This document shows, in pieces, positions 33,932 to 43,767 of a stretch of 64,000 nucleotides of DNA. The notes under the pieces are model-generated. The model saw nothing but the letters and a program-made list of their open reading frames with translations, did not search any database and was not told where the DNA came from. How positions within the stretch are numbered: position 1 is the stretch's first letter; each line of letters opens with the position of its first letter. The DNA is taken from assembly GCF_001428105.1 (NCBI RefSeq), contig NZ_LMSJ01000011.1:89677-153676 (forward strand). Direction: 5' to 3'. Position numbers and translations under genes: made by a program. The stretch is from Paenibacillus sp. Soil766 (lineage in GTDB: Bacteria; Bacillota; Bacilli; Paenibacillales; NBRC-103111).

Positions 33932-34363
33932 ATGACCCCCTTTTTCAAGATCATGCTCGTTTGCATTGTGCTATTATTAATAGTTGGGTGCTATAAAGAC
34001 CCAAAAATTGAAGGGGCAAATAAGATTAGTCAAATGGAGAGAACCTCCACATCAGAGAAGATATTTAAGCAGAACAAAGACGCGGACATTCTATGTGTCT
34101 ATGGTGCACGTTTTTACAAACGTGACGAAGATCAGGAGCAATATAAACAAATGGATTTGACAATAAATCATGAGTTAGGCGAGGTAAGAAAAGAGTACAA
34201 AGATGGAAATACTTTTGAAGATTACATGGCAACTAAACTCCAAGTTGGGACAAAGATATTTACGATTCAAGGTCAAATGCAATCTGAATTGCTTCTTGTA
34301 AAACTGGGAGAAAAATATATTGTATATATATATATCAGAATTAACCGATCCATAGGAGGATGA
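33932..34363 (+). CDS. Small lipoprotein of unknown function
   Basis: 143 residues. A signal peptide with lipobox LIVGC (Cys20) is followed by a charged mature domain (KIFKQNKDADILCVYGARFYK, GEVRKEYKDG) ending at IYIRINRSIGG. AAAGGATG precedes the ATG. The end is encoded by a (TA)6 run, and different TA counts would give VYISELTDP or VYIYQN as the C-terminus. The stop lies immediately ahead of the next gene's ATG. No family recognised. Confidence 0.7.
   Translation: MTPFFKIMLVCIVLLLIVGCYKDPKIEGANKISQMERTSTSEKIFKQNKDADILCVYGARFYKRDEDQEQYKQMDLTINHELGEVRKEYKDGNTFEDYMATKLQVGTKIFTIQGQMQSELLLVKLGEKYIVYIYIRINRSIGG
34323..34335 (+). repeat. TA dinucleotide run inside the lipoprotein gene
   Basis: TATATATATATAT (six TA units plus T) lies at the last codons of the lipoprotein gene. 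Loss or gain of units shifts the frame and changes the final eight to thirteen residues. Confidence 0.8.
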
Positions 34364-34364
34364 A

Positions 34365-34928
34365 ATGGCCTGGAGTAAATTGAAACAACAACTGGAGAGT
34401 TTTCTCAGTCCTGCGCTAAATGGAAGGGTCGAATACCTTTCAACTAGCTACCGCTATTTACCGGATAAAGCAGGACTTTGTTATATTGCGGTAGATAAAA
34501 AGAACGTACTCAATATGAATGATACCTTAATCAGATGGTATCAGACGGAGTTGGAAATTAAGAATGATTCAGATATCCAGATTCCTATCAACAAGGAAGA
34601 AATCGAAGCGGTTAGAAAAGATACCAAAGGGAGTGTGCCGGAGGATCGTTTAAAAGTAATAGCAAGAAGTAGAAAAATATCGGAATATGCAAAGGAGCTT
34701 ATGTCAGCACAATCATCATTAAGTAAATCAAATTTTATGGATATAGCTAACAAGTTTTTATCCATTTCTATTGAGGAAAGCATAGAGAGCAACGATATCT
34801 TATTGAATATTCTTGCTTTGGTTGACAGACGAGTTGGAAAAAAACGAATTATAAACATGACCGAGAAGATGAAGTTAAAGCATCCCATTGTACAGTATTT
34901 TTTTGAACTACGTCGTCGTACATTATGA
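34365..34928 (+). CDS. SF0329-like protein of unknown function
   Basis: 187 residues, soluble, mostly helical after residue 70. The opening MAWSKLKQQLESFLSPALNG and RVEYLSTSYRYLPDKAG resemble the SF0329 family of bacterial proteins, whose function is unknown. GGAGGATG precedes the ATG, which sits directly behind the lipoprotein stop, so both are translated together. It ends the cassette, with a terminator behind. The cassette is more AT-rich than its flanks, which may indicate acquisition. Confidence 0.6.
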   Translation: MAWSKLKQQLESFLSPALNGRVEYLSTSYRYLPDKAGLCYIAVDKKNVLNMNDTLIRWYQTELEIKNDSDIQIPINKEEIEAVRKDTKGSVPEDRLKVIARSRKISEYAKELMSAQSSLSKSNFMDIANKFLSISIEESIESNDILLNILALVDRRVGKKRIINMTEKMKLKHPIVQYFFELRRRTL

Positions 34929-34943
34929 CAATAAGTTACGCAT

Positions 34944-34970
34944 CCACCTCCAAACGGGAGGTTTTTTTGC
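34944..34970 (+). terminator. Terminator of the phosphatase-kinase cassette
   Basis: ACCTCC-AAACG-GGAGGT is followed directly by TTTTTTT. Confidence 0.8.
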
Positions 34971-35039
34971 GAACATTCGTTTATTTGCGAAATGCTTACT
35001 CCCGCTCAAGCGGAGCTGAAATTCACGCAAGTCATCTAC

Positions 35040-35069
35040 TTGACAATTATAGATCTATTTAAGAATAAT
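35040..35069 (+). promoter_or_regulatory. Promoter of the two-component system
   Basis: A consensus -35 TTGACA (35040-35045) and AATAAT (35064-35069) lie 18 bases apart. Transcription would start near 35076, downstream of an in-frame ATG at 35074, which supports the start at 35110. Confidence 0.6.
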
Positions 35070-35109
35070 AGAAATGTTTCATAAGCTCGTAAGGAATGGA
35101 TGTGACTTC

Positions 35110-36945
35110 ATGAAACTGGACCGCAAGAGTTTTTCCCAGAAGCTGATCGTAAGCCTTGCTGTTATCATATTGATTGCGTTTGCAGTATCCGGGTACATTA
35201 CCTATAGAATACACCTCAATCTGTTCACTGAGGAGATCAGCGAACAGTTCTCAAAGACCAATGAACAGGCAGCGGCGAGGTTGGATTTGCAGATCAGAGA
35301 TATCTATAGGATCTCAAATTTTATCGTGTTTCACCCCTATGTACAGCAAGTACTTGAGCGATCCGCTCAAACCGAACAGCGAGAAACCTTTACCCAACTT
35401 TCCGATCAAGACGAGCTTAACAAGCTGCTGTTTCAAGTGAAATACGACGAGCCGAAATTGACCGCCATGTATCTGTACGACGTCAAGGAGAATGGCTTTA
35501 GTTTCGCTGGGACGAATACGTACTCAACCCAGCTGACCAAGGAAGCTTTTTCACATATCAAATCTTCTTTAGATGGATCCTTTGGTAATCTCATCTGGTT
35601 CCCTTTGCAGTTACCGAGTTCGAATGCGGCTTCAGGTTATCAAACTTTTTTTGCGGCAGCCCGGCAAATGAAGACCGTTCAACAGAATCCTTACGGCATT
35701 ATGATTATGTTGTTCGACCAGTCGCTCATATCGGAGTATTTGATTGACCTGGTTAAGGATGATCAGGCCAACGTTTTCCTTTATGACAAAATGGATAATC
35801 TTGTATATAGTGATGTGTCCGAATTAAATGCAGCGCCCAAACCAGGCAGCGTTATTAACCGCAGCATCGGTCATGTAGATAATGAGCAGTACTTATACGC
35901 GAAAAGCCGTTCCGGTCAAGTTGACTTTACATTAATTAGCCGGGTATCGCTAGACTCCCTCCAATCACGAAGCGGCATCATCCTGCAAGTGAATCTACTT
36001 ATTGGAATCATCAGTTTGCTGCTCACTGTTGTGCTGGTGATTTGGGCGGGCAGTCGGTTATTGCGCCCGCTTCGCGAGCTGGTGCAAGGGATGACGCGGA
36101 TGAAAGCCGGGGACATGCGTACCCGTGTTGAAGTGCGTTCGGATGATGAGCTAGGCTTCATGGCCCGCAGTTTCAACTCGATGGCAGAGCATGTGGATTC
36201 ACTAATTAAAGAAGTGTACGAGCGCCAACTTAGCGAACGGGAAGCCGAGCTTACTGCGCTGCAAGCCCAATTGAATCCGCACTTTTTGCATAATACACTC
36301 GATAGCATCTACTGGATGGTTTATTTGAAAGATGATAAGGAGACGGCAGGGCTCATTGTATCCCTTTCGGACATGTTGCGGTATGCATTGGAGCCGGCTG
36401 AGACGGACACAACGTTATATGATGAATTCAGCCAAATTCGCAATTATTTGAACATACAGAATCACCGTTTCGGTCATCAACTGGAGTCGATCGTGAAAAT
36501 GGAGGAGGGGATTGAGCGCATGCCGATACCCCGACTTATTTTGCAGCCGTTGGTGGAGAATGTATTTGTTCATGCTTTCACGGAAAAGTCTTCCGCTCAG
36601 GTACTTGTCATCCGCGCATATAGCGCAGACGCAAGTGACAACGTAACCGCCCACCCGGTGCCGGCCATAATTATCGAAATTATTGACAATGGCAAAGGCA
36701 TGTCTGACGAGATGATACGGAAGGTGATCGGCGCCGCGGAGGCGAGCAGGGGGCAGATTACTTCTTCGGAGGATACACCTGGGAAAGACAAGCGGAGGCG
36801 AAATCACATTGGAATCCGTAGTGTCATAAGGCGGCTTAACCTGCTTTACGGTGAGCCATACGGGCTGCGAATTGAGTCAGAAGTGGGAATCGGTACGACG
36901 TTCCGAGTGATTTTGCCGTTGGGAGGGGAAGCAGATGATAGGTAG
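35110..36945 (+). CDS. YesM-type sensor histidine kinase
   Basis: 611 residues. Helix 1 at about 10-32, an extracellular cache-like sensor to about 290, helix 2 at about 295-317, HAMP (RPLRELVQGMTRMKAGDM, about 320-370), then the His_kinase domain with LNPHFLHNTL (phospho-acceptor His391) and an HATPase_c with DNGKGMS. GGEADDR ends the protein. The ATG at 35110 was chosen because the likely start point lies after the ATG at 35074. Its end overlaps the response regulator by 11 bases. It probably senses a glycan outside and controls the importer-sulfatase genes downstream. Confidence 0.9.
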   Translation: MKLDRKSFSQKLIVSLAVIILIAFAVSGYITYRIHLNLFTEEISEQFSKTNEQAAARLDLQIRDIYRISNFIVFHPYVQQVLERSAQTEQRETFTQLSDQDELNKLLFQVKYDEPKLTAMYLYDVKENGFSFAGTNTYSTQLTKEAFSHIKSSLDGSFGNLIWFPLQLPSSNAASGYQTFFAAARQMKTVQQNPYGIMIMLFDQSLISEYLIDLVKDDQANVFLYDKMDNLVYSDVSELNAAPKPGSVINRSIGHVDNEQYLYAKSRSGQVDFTLISRVSLDSLQSRSGIILQVNLLIGIISLLLTVVLVIWAGSRLLRPLRELVQGMTRMKAGDMRTRVEVRSDDELGFMARSFNSMAEHVDSLIKEVYERQLSEREAELTALQAQLNPHFLHNTLDSIYWMVYLKDDKETAGLIVSLSDMLRYALEPAETDTTLYDEFSQIRNYLNIQNHRFGHQLESIVKMEEGIERMPIPRLILQPLVENVFVHAFTEKSSAQVLVIRAYSADASDNVTAHPVPAIIIEIIDNGKGMSDEMIRKVIGAAEASRGQITSSEDTPGKDKRRRNHIGIRSVIRRLNLLYGEPYGLRIESEVGIGTTFRVILPLGGEADDR

Positions 36946-38458
36946 TATCTTACTTGTAGACGATGAGCCGCTGATCCGCAGAGGACTCAAGAAGTTGATT
37001 GAGACTAACGAGCTTGGATGGAGCGTAACTGGTGAAGCTGGTAATGGGGAAGAAGCTCTTCTGCAAATGGAACATCTAAGACCCGACATGGTGCTTACGG
37101 ATATCCGCATGCCGATGATGGACGGGCTCGAATTGACCCAGCGCATCTCAGAGCAACATGGCGAGACTGCGGTCATTATTTTGACTGGCTATCGTGATTT
37201 CGAATATGCTCAGACCGCGTTGCGTTATGGAGTGAAAGAATTTTTACTGAAGCCGTGTTCGGAAGAAGAGATTTGCAAGGTGCTTCGTCAAGCTCATGAA
37301 CATCTCAGAATGAAGAGCGAGCTGCGCCAGCGGGAACATAGAGAACAGCGTGTCAGAGAAGATCATGCGCTACGGTCAGCGCTGCTGGGTCTGCCTCAAC
37401 CGGCCGGTGAACGATTTCAAGAAATCGATTGGGTATTAGGTCTTGATTTCTGGGTTGTTCATGTAGAGACTTTCCTGCCAGAGAGCAAACTTTATCGTGC
37501 CGATGATGTGGAGCTGCTTCAATTCGCTATTAGCAACATCACAGCGGAATTAATGCTGTCCCAAGGAATCCGAGGACGATGGATAACGGTAGAATACGGA
37601 AGATTTGCGTTTTTCTTAGAGATGGACAGCTCTAATAAGGCTTACTTCGATAAATTGCTTACGACCGTTCAATCCCTGTTGGGACTTCCTCTAAGCGTGC
37701 TTCAACTAGGTACAATAAGCTCCATAGGAGATGTGGTAAAGCGCTTCGATATGTACAAGGCGGGATCGACACTTCTGTTGGTCTCCGATGACAAGACCGT
37801 ATTTGACGATGAGACGAGAATTCGAGCGATTCACGCCGAAATTACCTCACTGCTGCTACTGGGGAAACATGCCGAGATCGGTGGATTTCTGAAAATGAGC
37901 TTTGAGGGTAAGCCGAAGGATTCGCTAGCCCATCGAAAAAGAGAGGCGCTGTGCCTAGCGATGGTGGTCCGGCAAGTGATGCACAAGGACCTTGAGGCCC
38001 AGCTGCAGACGGAGGACATAGGTTCTGAGCTTGAGGAGCTTCGTGTGCTGCCTTCTCAACTTGCAGTCGAGGCATGGGTAGCAGATCGAATTGCCTCTTT
38101 AGAGCAGGCAACGGTCCAGTGGTTGGAGGAACGGAATAGCGGTCTTGCTGATCGCTCCATTCGATATATGGAGAAGCATTATATGGAGGAGTGCAGCCTT
38201 GCGACTGTAGCTGCTCAAGTGCACTTGAATCCGAACTATTTCAGCAACTTGTTCAAAAAGCAAACAGGCGAAAGCTTCAGCGGCTATCTCACCAAGCTGC
38301 GTACAGACAAGGCAAAGATGCTGTTGACGAACACGGATATGAAGATCACCGAAATCGCTGAAGCGGTAGGATATGCGGATTCGAACTATTTTGCAACGGC
38401 CTTCAAGCAGTCAGTCGCACACACGCCAAGCGAATACCGCAAGCTGCATCGCAATTGA
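36935..38458 (+). CDS. YesN-type response regulator with AraC output domain
   Basis: 507 residues. The receiver domain (1-120) has DDE at 9-11, the phospho-acceptor Asp56 in LTDIRMPMMDG and Lys in LLKPC. A helical middle region follows, then an AraC helix-turn-helix pair at 405-507 (CSLATVAAQVHLNPNYFSNLFK, ITEIAEAVGYADSNYFATAFK). It overlaps the kinase gene, so the pair is coupled. The target is probably the importer operon starting at 38628. Confidence 0.92.
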   Translation: MIGSILLVDDEPLIRRGLKKLIETNELGWSVTGEAGNGEEALLQMEHLRPDMVLTDIRMPMMDGLELTQRISEQHGETAVIILTGYRDFEYAQTALRYGVKEFLLKPCSEEEICKVLRQAHEHLRMKSELRQREHREQRVREDHALRSALLGLPQPAGERFQEIDWVLGLDFWVVHVETFLPESKLYRADDVELLQFAISNITAELMLSQGIRGRWITVEYGRFAFFLEMDSSNKAYFDKLLTTVQSLLGLPLSVLQLGTISSIGDVVKRFDMYKAGSTLLLVSDDKTVFDDETRIRAIHAEITSLLLLGKHAEIGGFLKMSFEGKPKDSLAHRKREALCLAMVVRQVMHKDLEAQLQTEDIGSELEELRVLPSQLAVEAWVADRIASLEQATVQWLEERNSGLADRSIRYMEKHYMEECSLATVAAQVHLNPNYFSNLFKKQTGESFSGYLTKLRTDKAKMLLTNTDMKITEIAEAVGYADSNYFATAFKQSVAHTPSEYRKLHRN

Positions 38459-38462
38459 AAAT

Positions 38463-38505
38463 ATGCTCCTGCCGATATGTATGCGGTCAGGAGCTTTTCT
38501 TTTCT
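38463..38505 (+). terminator. Terminator of the two-component operon
   Basis: GCTCCTGCCG and CGGTCAGGAGC pair with one bulge around ATATGTATG and are followed by TTTTCTTTTCT. Confidence 0.75.
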
Positions 38506-38585
38506 CCTGCAAAGCTGCGAATACCTCCTGTAGATATTCAAGATATGCCCGTAGAGATTGAAGGTTTTAGTCGAACTGTCCGGTT

Positions 38586-38591
38586 TATAAT
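38586..38591 (+). promoter_or_regulatory. -10 element of the importer-sulfatase operon
   Basis: A perfect TATAAT lies 36 bases before the permease gene. No good -35 is present at 17 bases, as expected for a promoter that needs an activator such as the adjacent AraC-type response regulator. Confidence 0.45.
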
Positions 38592-38627
38592 GAAGGTGCG
38601 AAAGAAACAGAGAGGAGTTACAACGTC

Positions 38628-39602
38628 ATGACAACAGCGCCTATCTCCCCCAAAACCGCCGGAACGCCAGAGGCTTATGAAGTGCAGCGCAGGACAAGGC
38701 AGGCGGCCCGCCGTCGAAGATGGAAAGCAAACGTCCCGCTGATGCTGCTTTTTATTCCTGGGTTGCTGTATTATGTATTATTTAAATATCTTCCTATGGG
38801 TGGACTCATCATAGCCTTCAAGGATTATAATTTTTTTGACGGAGTGTTTGGCAGCCCTTGGGTCGGCTTCAAGAACTTCGAAATGATTTTTCAGCAGCCG
38901 CAAACGCTGAATATCATCCGAAATACAGTTGTGCTTAGCTTACTGAACGTATTCGTTGGCTTTCCATTTCCTATAATTCTAGCAATTCTACTCAATGAAG
39001 TTCGGAAATCATGGTACAAGAGAACGATTCAGACCATCGTATATCTGCCTCATTTCTTCTCATGGGTGATCATCGGAGGCTTCGTCGTCACCCTATTTGC
39101 AACGGAGTCAGGAACGATCAATCATATATTGAATAGTTGGACCGGTAAGACGTTCCCGTTCTTATTCACCCCCAGCTCATGGATTGGTATCTACCTAGGA
39201 TCTGGCATATGGAAGGAAATGGGCTTTAGTGCGATCATTTACTTGGCGGCATTATCTTCTATCGATCCAAGCTTGTATGAATCGGCCGGCTTGGACGGAG
39301 CGAATAAGCTTCAGCAGATCAGGCACATAACAATTCCTGGTATCAGCACAACGATCGTTCTGCTTTTCATCCTTGCCATGGGACGAATCATGGAGGTGGG
39401 CTTCGATCACGTCTATGTGCTGCAGAATGCAGTCGTTTCTAATGTGGCTGACGTCATCAGCACCTATCTGTATAGAGTCGGCTTGCAGGGAGCGCAGTTC
39501 AGTCTCACTACCGCCATGGGCTTGTTTGAATCCATTGTAGGGTTAATTCTAGTGCTTAGTGCCAATGCGCTTGCACGCAAATTCGACCGTGGGCTCTGGT
39601 AG
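38628..39602 (+). CDS. ABC sugar importer permease, LplB family
   Basis: 324 residues. A basic N-terminus of about 40 residues (RRTRQAARRRRWKANV) precedes the first of six helices. The EAA loop is ESAGLDGANKLQQIRHITIP near residue 218. GAGAGGAG precedes the ATG. First gene of an operon with an LplC-type permease, a lipoprotein, a sulfatase and a sugar isomerase/epimerase. Confidence 0.92.
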   Translation: MTTAPISPKTAGTPEAYEVQRRTRQAARRRRWKANVPLMLLFIPGLLYYVLFKYLPMGGLIIAFKDYNFFDGVFGSPWVGFKNFEMIFQQPQTLNIIRNTVVLSLLNVFVGFPFPIILAILLNEVRKSWYKRTIQTIVYLPHFFSWVIIGGFVVTLFATESGTINHILNSWTGKTFPFLFTPSSWIGIYLGSGIWKEMGFSAIIYLAALSSIDPSLYESAGLDGANKLQQIRHITIPGISTTIVLLFILAMGRIMEVGFDHVYVLQNAVVSNVADVISTYLYRVGLQGAQFSLTTAMGLFESIVGLILVLSANALARKFDRGLW

Positions 39603-39619
39603 ATTTAGGAGGAATAATC

Positions 39620-40501
39620 ATGAGAATTTCGAAGGGTGAAAAATGGTTCTACGCCATTAATAATATGGTTTTGGCTCTGCTAGGGCTGACCTGTTTGTTT
39701 CCGCTTATCAACACGATAGCTATCGCATTTAGCGACACCGCGGCTATCGAAACTGGACAGGTCACTTTCTATCCAGTGGGTTGGCATACTGAGGCTTTCG
39801 TCTCTCTGTTCAAAGGTACGCGCATCGTATCCGCCTTTCAGAACAGTATCATCATTACTATCATTGGTGTTGTCTTGAGTATGACGGCCACGATCATGAC
39901 CGCTTATCCAATATCCCGACGAATTTTCTACGGGCGCCGTTTCTTTACACTGGCTATGGTATTTACGATCCTCTTCTCAGGGGGGCTCATACCGACGTAT
40001 TTGGTTGTTAAGTCTCTCGGTTTGATGAACTCCTATTTTGCCTTATGGCTGCCTGCGCTTGTAAGCACATATAACATGCTCGTCATGCGGACATTTTTCG
40101 AGAACATACCTGATGAAATTGATGATGCTGCAAGAATTGACGGTTGTTCGGAGATCTCTTACCTGGTTCGTATTGTACTTCCGCTATCTTTACCGGTAAT
40201 TGCAACTTTAACCTTGTTCTATGGCGTCAGCTACTGGAACATGTTCATGAACGTATTGATTTATATTCATGATACGAGTCGTTTTAACTTGACTGTACTT
40301 GTCCAAAATATGATTCAAAGCCAAAGCTTGCTGCAGGAGTTATTAAATAGCGGTGTAACCTCTGGTGTACAATCGCAGGTCGTGCCAGAGTCGTTGAAAG
40401 CGGCAGGTGTACTGGTTGTTGTTCTACCAATGCTTGCGGTTTATCCATTTCTGCAAAAGTTTTTCGTAAAAGGTGTTATGCTTGGTTCCGTCAAGGGCTA
40501 A
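39620..40501 (+). CDS. ABC sugar importer permease, LplC/YtcP family
   Basis: 293 residues, six helices, EAA loop DDAARIDGCSEISYLVRIVLP near residue 170, ending FVKGVMLGSVKG. AGGAGGAAT precedes the ATG, 17 bases after the partner permease. The segment between the last two helices carries a longer polar insert (NSGVTSGVQSQVVPES) than usual. Confidence 0.92.
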   Translation: MRISKGEKWFYAINNMVLALLGLTCLFPLINTIAIAFSDTAAIETGQVTFYPVGWHTEAFVSLFKGTRIVSAFQNSIIITIIGVVLSMTATIMTAYPISRRIFYGRRFFTLAMVFTILFSGGLIPTYLVVKSLGLMNSYFALWLPALVSTYNMLVMRTFFENIPDEIDDAARIDGCSEISYLVRIVLPLSLPVIATLTLFYGVSYWNMFMNVLIYIHDTSRFNLTVLVQNMIQSQSLLQELLNSGVTSGVQSQVVPESLKAAGVLVVVLPMLAVYPFLQKFFVKGVMLGSVKG

Positions 40502-40548
40502 GCTCGCAATCATACAAACAAACTTATCGAGTTGAGAGGGGTTATCGT

Positions 40549-42228
40549 ATGAAAAAGCATCAATGGGTTACAGGCATGCTGGTGTTCACTTTAGCGGGAG
40601 GGACATTGCTTGCTGGCTGCTCGTCTACGAATAAAGGCGATTCAGGAAAATCTGGGAAAGATGGCGAAGGCGAGGCGAAAAAGAACATTACCGTGTCTAT
40701 CTACGACAGGGGGAATGTGTCGCCAGACGAGGGGACGATTGAGGCGAATCGTTGGACGAAGTGGATCAACGAGAATGGCCCAGCAAACGTAAAGTTCGTA
40801 GCGATTCCAAGAGCTCAGCCGGAAGAAAAGATTAACGTACTGTACGCTTCTGGAAGTGCGCCAGACCTGCTGTTCGAGTATGCGCCAAAAACGAAGGATC
40901 CGCTTCAGCAGCAGAAGCAGTTCATGCCGCTTGACCAATTGATCGAGAAATACAGTACCGAATATAAAAAAGTATTGCAGGATAATCCTTCTTTGAAGAA
41001 GGCGGGTACGAAAAGCGACGGAAAGCTATACTATTTTGGAAAAGTGAATTGGGTTGAACCGAACCGTGGGTTACTGATCCGGACGGATTGGTTGCAGAAG
41101 TTGGGGCTTTCCGTACCGCAAACAACGGAAGATTTGTACAAGGTATTGAAAGCGTTCGCGGAACAAGACCCAGACGGAGACGGCAAGCGAAATACGTACG
41201 GCATCTCGTTAAGCAGCAATTCCAGCTTCAGCCTCAAGCAAATATTCGGGGCGATGTCCAAGTGGGTGGTAACAGACAACCAGTTGAAGCTAGATTGGGA
41301 CCGTCAGAAAGAGTATTTCACGTTTGCAAAGCGTTTGTATGATGAGGGTTTGATTGATAAGGATTTTACCACAGATACAAATGGCGCCAAAGCGAAGCAG
41401 GATTTTCTTACTGGTAAGGTTGGTATTTACGGATTCCTCACTTCGGATGTTGTGAAGGATACGCTTCTAGGAACGATTAACCCTCTGAAGAAGAACGTAC
41501 CCGGAGCTGATGTTGCGTTCATGCCGTATCCAAAGAGTCCGTTCGGTTCCTTCGTGCCAACGTTTAAAAATCCCGTTCAAATGACTGCTGCCATTAGCGC
41601 GACTACGAAAAATCCGGATGCCGTCATCAAGTACGTTGATTTCCTACTCAAGGATACAACAACGAAGGCGCTTGATTATGGCCAAGAGGGGACGCACTAT
41701 AAGGTAACAGATGGGTGTGCAGAAATTAATGATGCCAACAAATTTAAGAAGGAAGTATCAGACCTTACGCTTGATATGAGAATGTTGGAAAACAGTGGTA
41801 ACTCATTTAACAAGTGCGATGTGCCTCTTGTCGCATTCAAGAGTGATCCCAAAAAAGACGAATATCAAAAAACGTACGATTCGTTCCGCGAGACTTACAT
41901 GACGTTCGACCGCAGCTATCCAGAGCTGACGCATTCCGAACACATGCCGACACCGCCAAAAGACGTTTTTAGTGTGGAATCTAATTTGGATAAAGCGATT
42001 GGTGATATTTGGTTGAAAGCTATAGTCAGTGGGCCAAAGTACTCCATTGATCAGGCGCTTAAAGATGCGCAAGCTGCTTGGAACAATTCAGGAGGCAAGC
42101 AAGTGGAGGATTGGTACAAGCAGTGGTACGAAACAGAAAGCAAAAACTCGATCTTGTCTTCCGACATTTTCGACATTGCTAAAAAACAAAATGAGCAGTA
42201 TAAAAAAATTATGCAAGATCTCAAATAA
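40549..42228 (+). CDS. Importer solute-binding lipoprotein
   Basis: 559 residues, lipobox LLAGC with Cys24, then a Gly/Lys/Asp-rich tether. The mature protein shows the YtcQ/LplA-type features (AEQDPDGDGKRNTYGISL near 205, TKNPDAVIKYVDFL near 355). GAGAGGGG precedes the ATG. A hairpin terminator separates it from the sulfatase, so the lipoprotein and permeases may be made in excess of the enzymes. Confidence 0.92.
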   Translation: MKKHQWVTGMLVFTLAGGTLLAGCSSTNKGDSGKSGKDGEGEAKKNITVSIYDRGNVSPDEGTIEANRWTKWINENGPANVKFVAIPRAQPEEKINVLYASGSAPDLLFEYAPKTKDPLQQQKQFMPLDQLIEKYSTEYKKVLQDNPSLKKAGTKSDGKLYYFGKVNWVEPNRGLLIRTDWLQKLGLSVPQTTEDLYKVLKAFAEQDPDGDGKRNTYGISLSSNSSFSLKQIFGAMSKWVVTDNQLKLDWDRQKEYFTFAKRLYDEGLIDKDFTTDTNGAKAKQDFLTGKVGIYGFLTSDVVKDTLLGTINPLKKNVPGADVAFMPYPKSPFGSFVPTFKNPVQMTAAISATTKNPDAVIKYVDFLLKDTTTKALDYGQEGTHYKVTDGCAEINDANKFKKEVSDLTLDMRMLENSGNSFNKCDVPLVAFKSDPKKDEYQKTYDSFRETYMTFDRSYPELTHSEHMPTPPKDVFSVESNLDKAIGDIWLKAIVSGPKYSIDQALKDAQAAWNNSGGKQVEDWYKQWYETESKNSILSSDIFDIAKKQNEQYKKIMQDLK

Positions 42229-42235
42229 AGGGAAT

Positions 42236-42266
42236 AGGGCAGAGGATATCCTCGAGCCCTTTTTCA
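42236..42266 (+). terminator. Intra-operon terminator between lipoprotein and sulfatase
   Basis: AGGGCAGAGG and CCTCGAGCCCT pair around ATAT with one mismatch and run into TTTTTC, only sixteen bases before the sulfatase start. Partial termination here would lower enzyme expression relative to the transporter. Confidence 0.65.
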
Positions 42267-42281
42267 TTAGGAGGTATTGTT

Positions 42282-43739
42282 TTGAAGACGATAATGATTC
42301 TAATGGATTCTTTAAACAGGCATTATTTAAACTGCTACGGTGACTCTTGGGTTCAGACACCAAATATCGACCGTTTGGCTGAACGGGGGATCGTTTTTGA
42401 CAATCATTTTGCCGGTTCACTGCCCTGCATGCCCGCCCGCCGCGACATCATAACCGGCAGACTTAACTTCCTCGAAACGCCATGGAGTCCACTTCAGCCC
42501 TTCGATGAATGCTTAGTCCGTGAACTGAGGAAACAACGTGAAACGTACAGTCACATGATTACCGACCACTTTCATTATTTTGAATGGAATGGAATGGGTT
42601 ATCACACGGGCTTCAACACTTGGGAATTTCTAAGGGGGCAAGAAGGCGATCATTGGCATCCTCGGGTCAAGGATCCGGTTGTTCCGGTGTACCGAGGTAA
42701 GAATAGAAGGCAGGATTGGGTTAACCGCGCGGCAATGAATTTGGAACGAGATGAGGATTACCCAACTCCGCAATCGTTTATGAGAGGGATTGACTTTCTC
42801 AAACACAATTATGCGCAGGATAACTGGCATTTGCACTTGGAAGTGTTTGATCCCCACGAACCTTTTGTATGTCCGCAAAAATATGTAGATATGTATAAGG
42901 ATACTTGGAACAATAAGTATCATTTCGATTGGCCGAGTTATGGACCGGTGGATCCTGAGCATGAAGGGGAAGAGGCCATAGCACATATCCGCAATTGTTA
43001 TGCAGGCACCCTGACGATGGCAGACGCTTGGCTTGGCAAATTTATGGATACCATGAATGAGCTTGATCTATGGAAAGATACCACTGTTATTCTGACAACA
43101 GATCATGGGCATTTATTAGGCGACAACGGCTATTGGGCCAAAAACTATATGTTTGACTACGCCAAATTAGCGCACATCCCGCTTATTGTGTATTCACCGC
43201 GGGCGGCGAACAATGGTCAGAGAGTTAATGCGCTTACGACAACCATTGACTTGATGCCTACGTTTATGGAGCTGCATGGGGCCATCCCCTCCCATAATGT
43301 GCAAGGCAAATCACTTGTTCATTTATTGCATGATGATCAATTCCATCATGACGCTGTGCTTTATGGCTATTTTGGCAAGGATATAAACCTTACGGACGGT
43401 AGGTATACGTATTGCCGTCAACCAATCGAAGGCAGTATCGTTCACCACCATACGGCTATTCCAGTCGGAGCTATGGCTGACCCGGAAAGCTATGCGAATG
43501 CAGAAATGGGGCGTTTCCTCAAGCGAACGCAGATGCCGGTTTACCGAGTTCCGGTGAAATCGCGCAGACATCACAATGCCTCCGGCTTGCCGCTTCTCTA
43601 TGATTTGCTCACCGATCCCGAGCAGCAGACTCCGATCCGTAACCGAGAGCTCGAGGGAAATATGGAAAGCAAGATGAAGGAGCTTCTGGTGCGATATGAA
43701 GCACCTGACAGCCAATATATAAGAATGGGTCTTAGCTAA
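42282..43739 (+). CDS. Cytoplasmic type I sulfatase
   Basis: 485 residues from a TTG preceded by AGGAGGT at six bases. Alkaline-phosphatase-fold sulfatase: MILMDSLNRHYLNCYG supplies the first metal Asp9, and PCMPARRDIITG is the C-x-P-x-R signature with Cys49 as the formylglycine precursor, while TTDHGHLLGDNG supplies the later metal ligands. No signal peptide, so it would remove sulfate from imported sugars. Cys-type sulfatases need a maturase (anSME or FGE), and none is encoded in this window. Specificity cannot be read from sequence. Confidence 0.9.
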   Translation: MKTIMILMDSLNRHYLNCYGDSWVQTPNIDRLAERGIVFDNHFAGSLPCMPARRDIITGRLNFLETPWSPLQPFDECLVRELRKQRETYSHMITDHFHYFEWNGMGYHTGFNTWEFLRGQEGDHWHPRVKDPVVPVYRGKNRRQDWVNRAAMNLERDEDYPTPQSFMRGIDFLKHNYAQDNWHLHLEVFDPHEPFVCPQKYVDMYKDTWNNKYHFDWPSYGPVDPEHEGEEAIAHIRNCYAGTLTMADAWLGKFMDTMNELDLWKDTTVILTTDHGHLLGDNGYWAKNYMFDYAKLAHIPLIVYSPRAANNGQRVNALTTTIDLMPTFMELHGAIPSHNVQGKSLVHLLHDDQFHHDAVLYGYFGKDINLTDGRYTYCRQPIEGSIVHHHTAIPVGAMADPESYANAEMGRFLKRTQMPVYRVPVKSRRHHNASGLPLLYDLLTDPEQQTPIRNRELEGNMESKMKELLVRYEAPDSQYIRMGLS

Positions 43740-43767
43740 AAACTTTGTATAATGGGAGTGAATTGCA

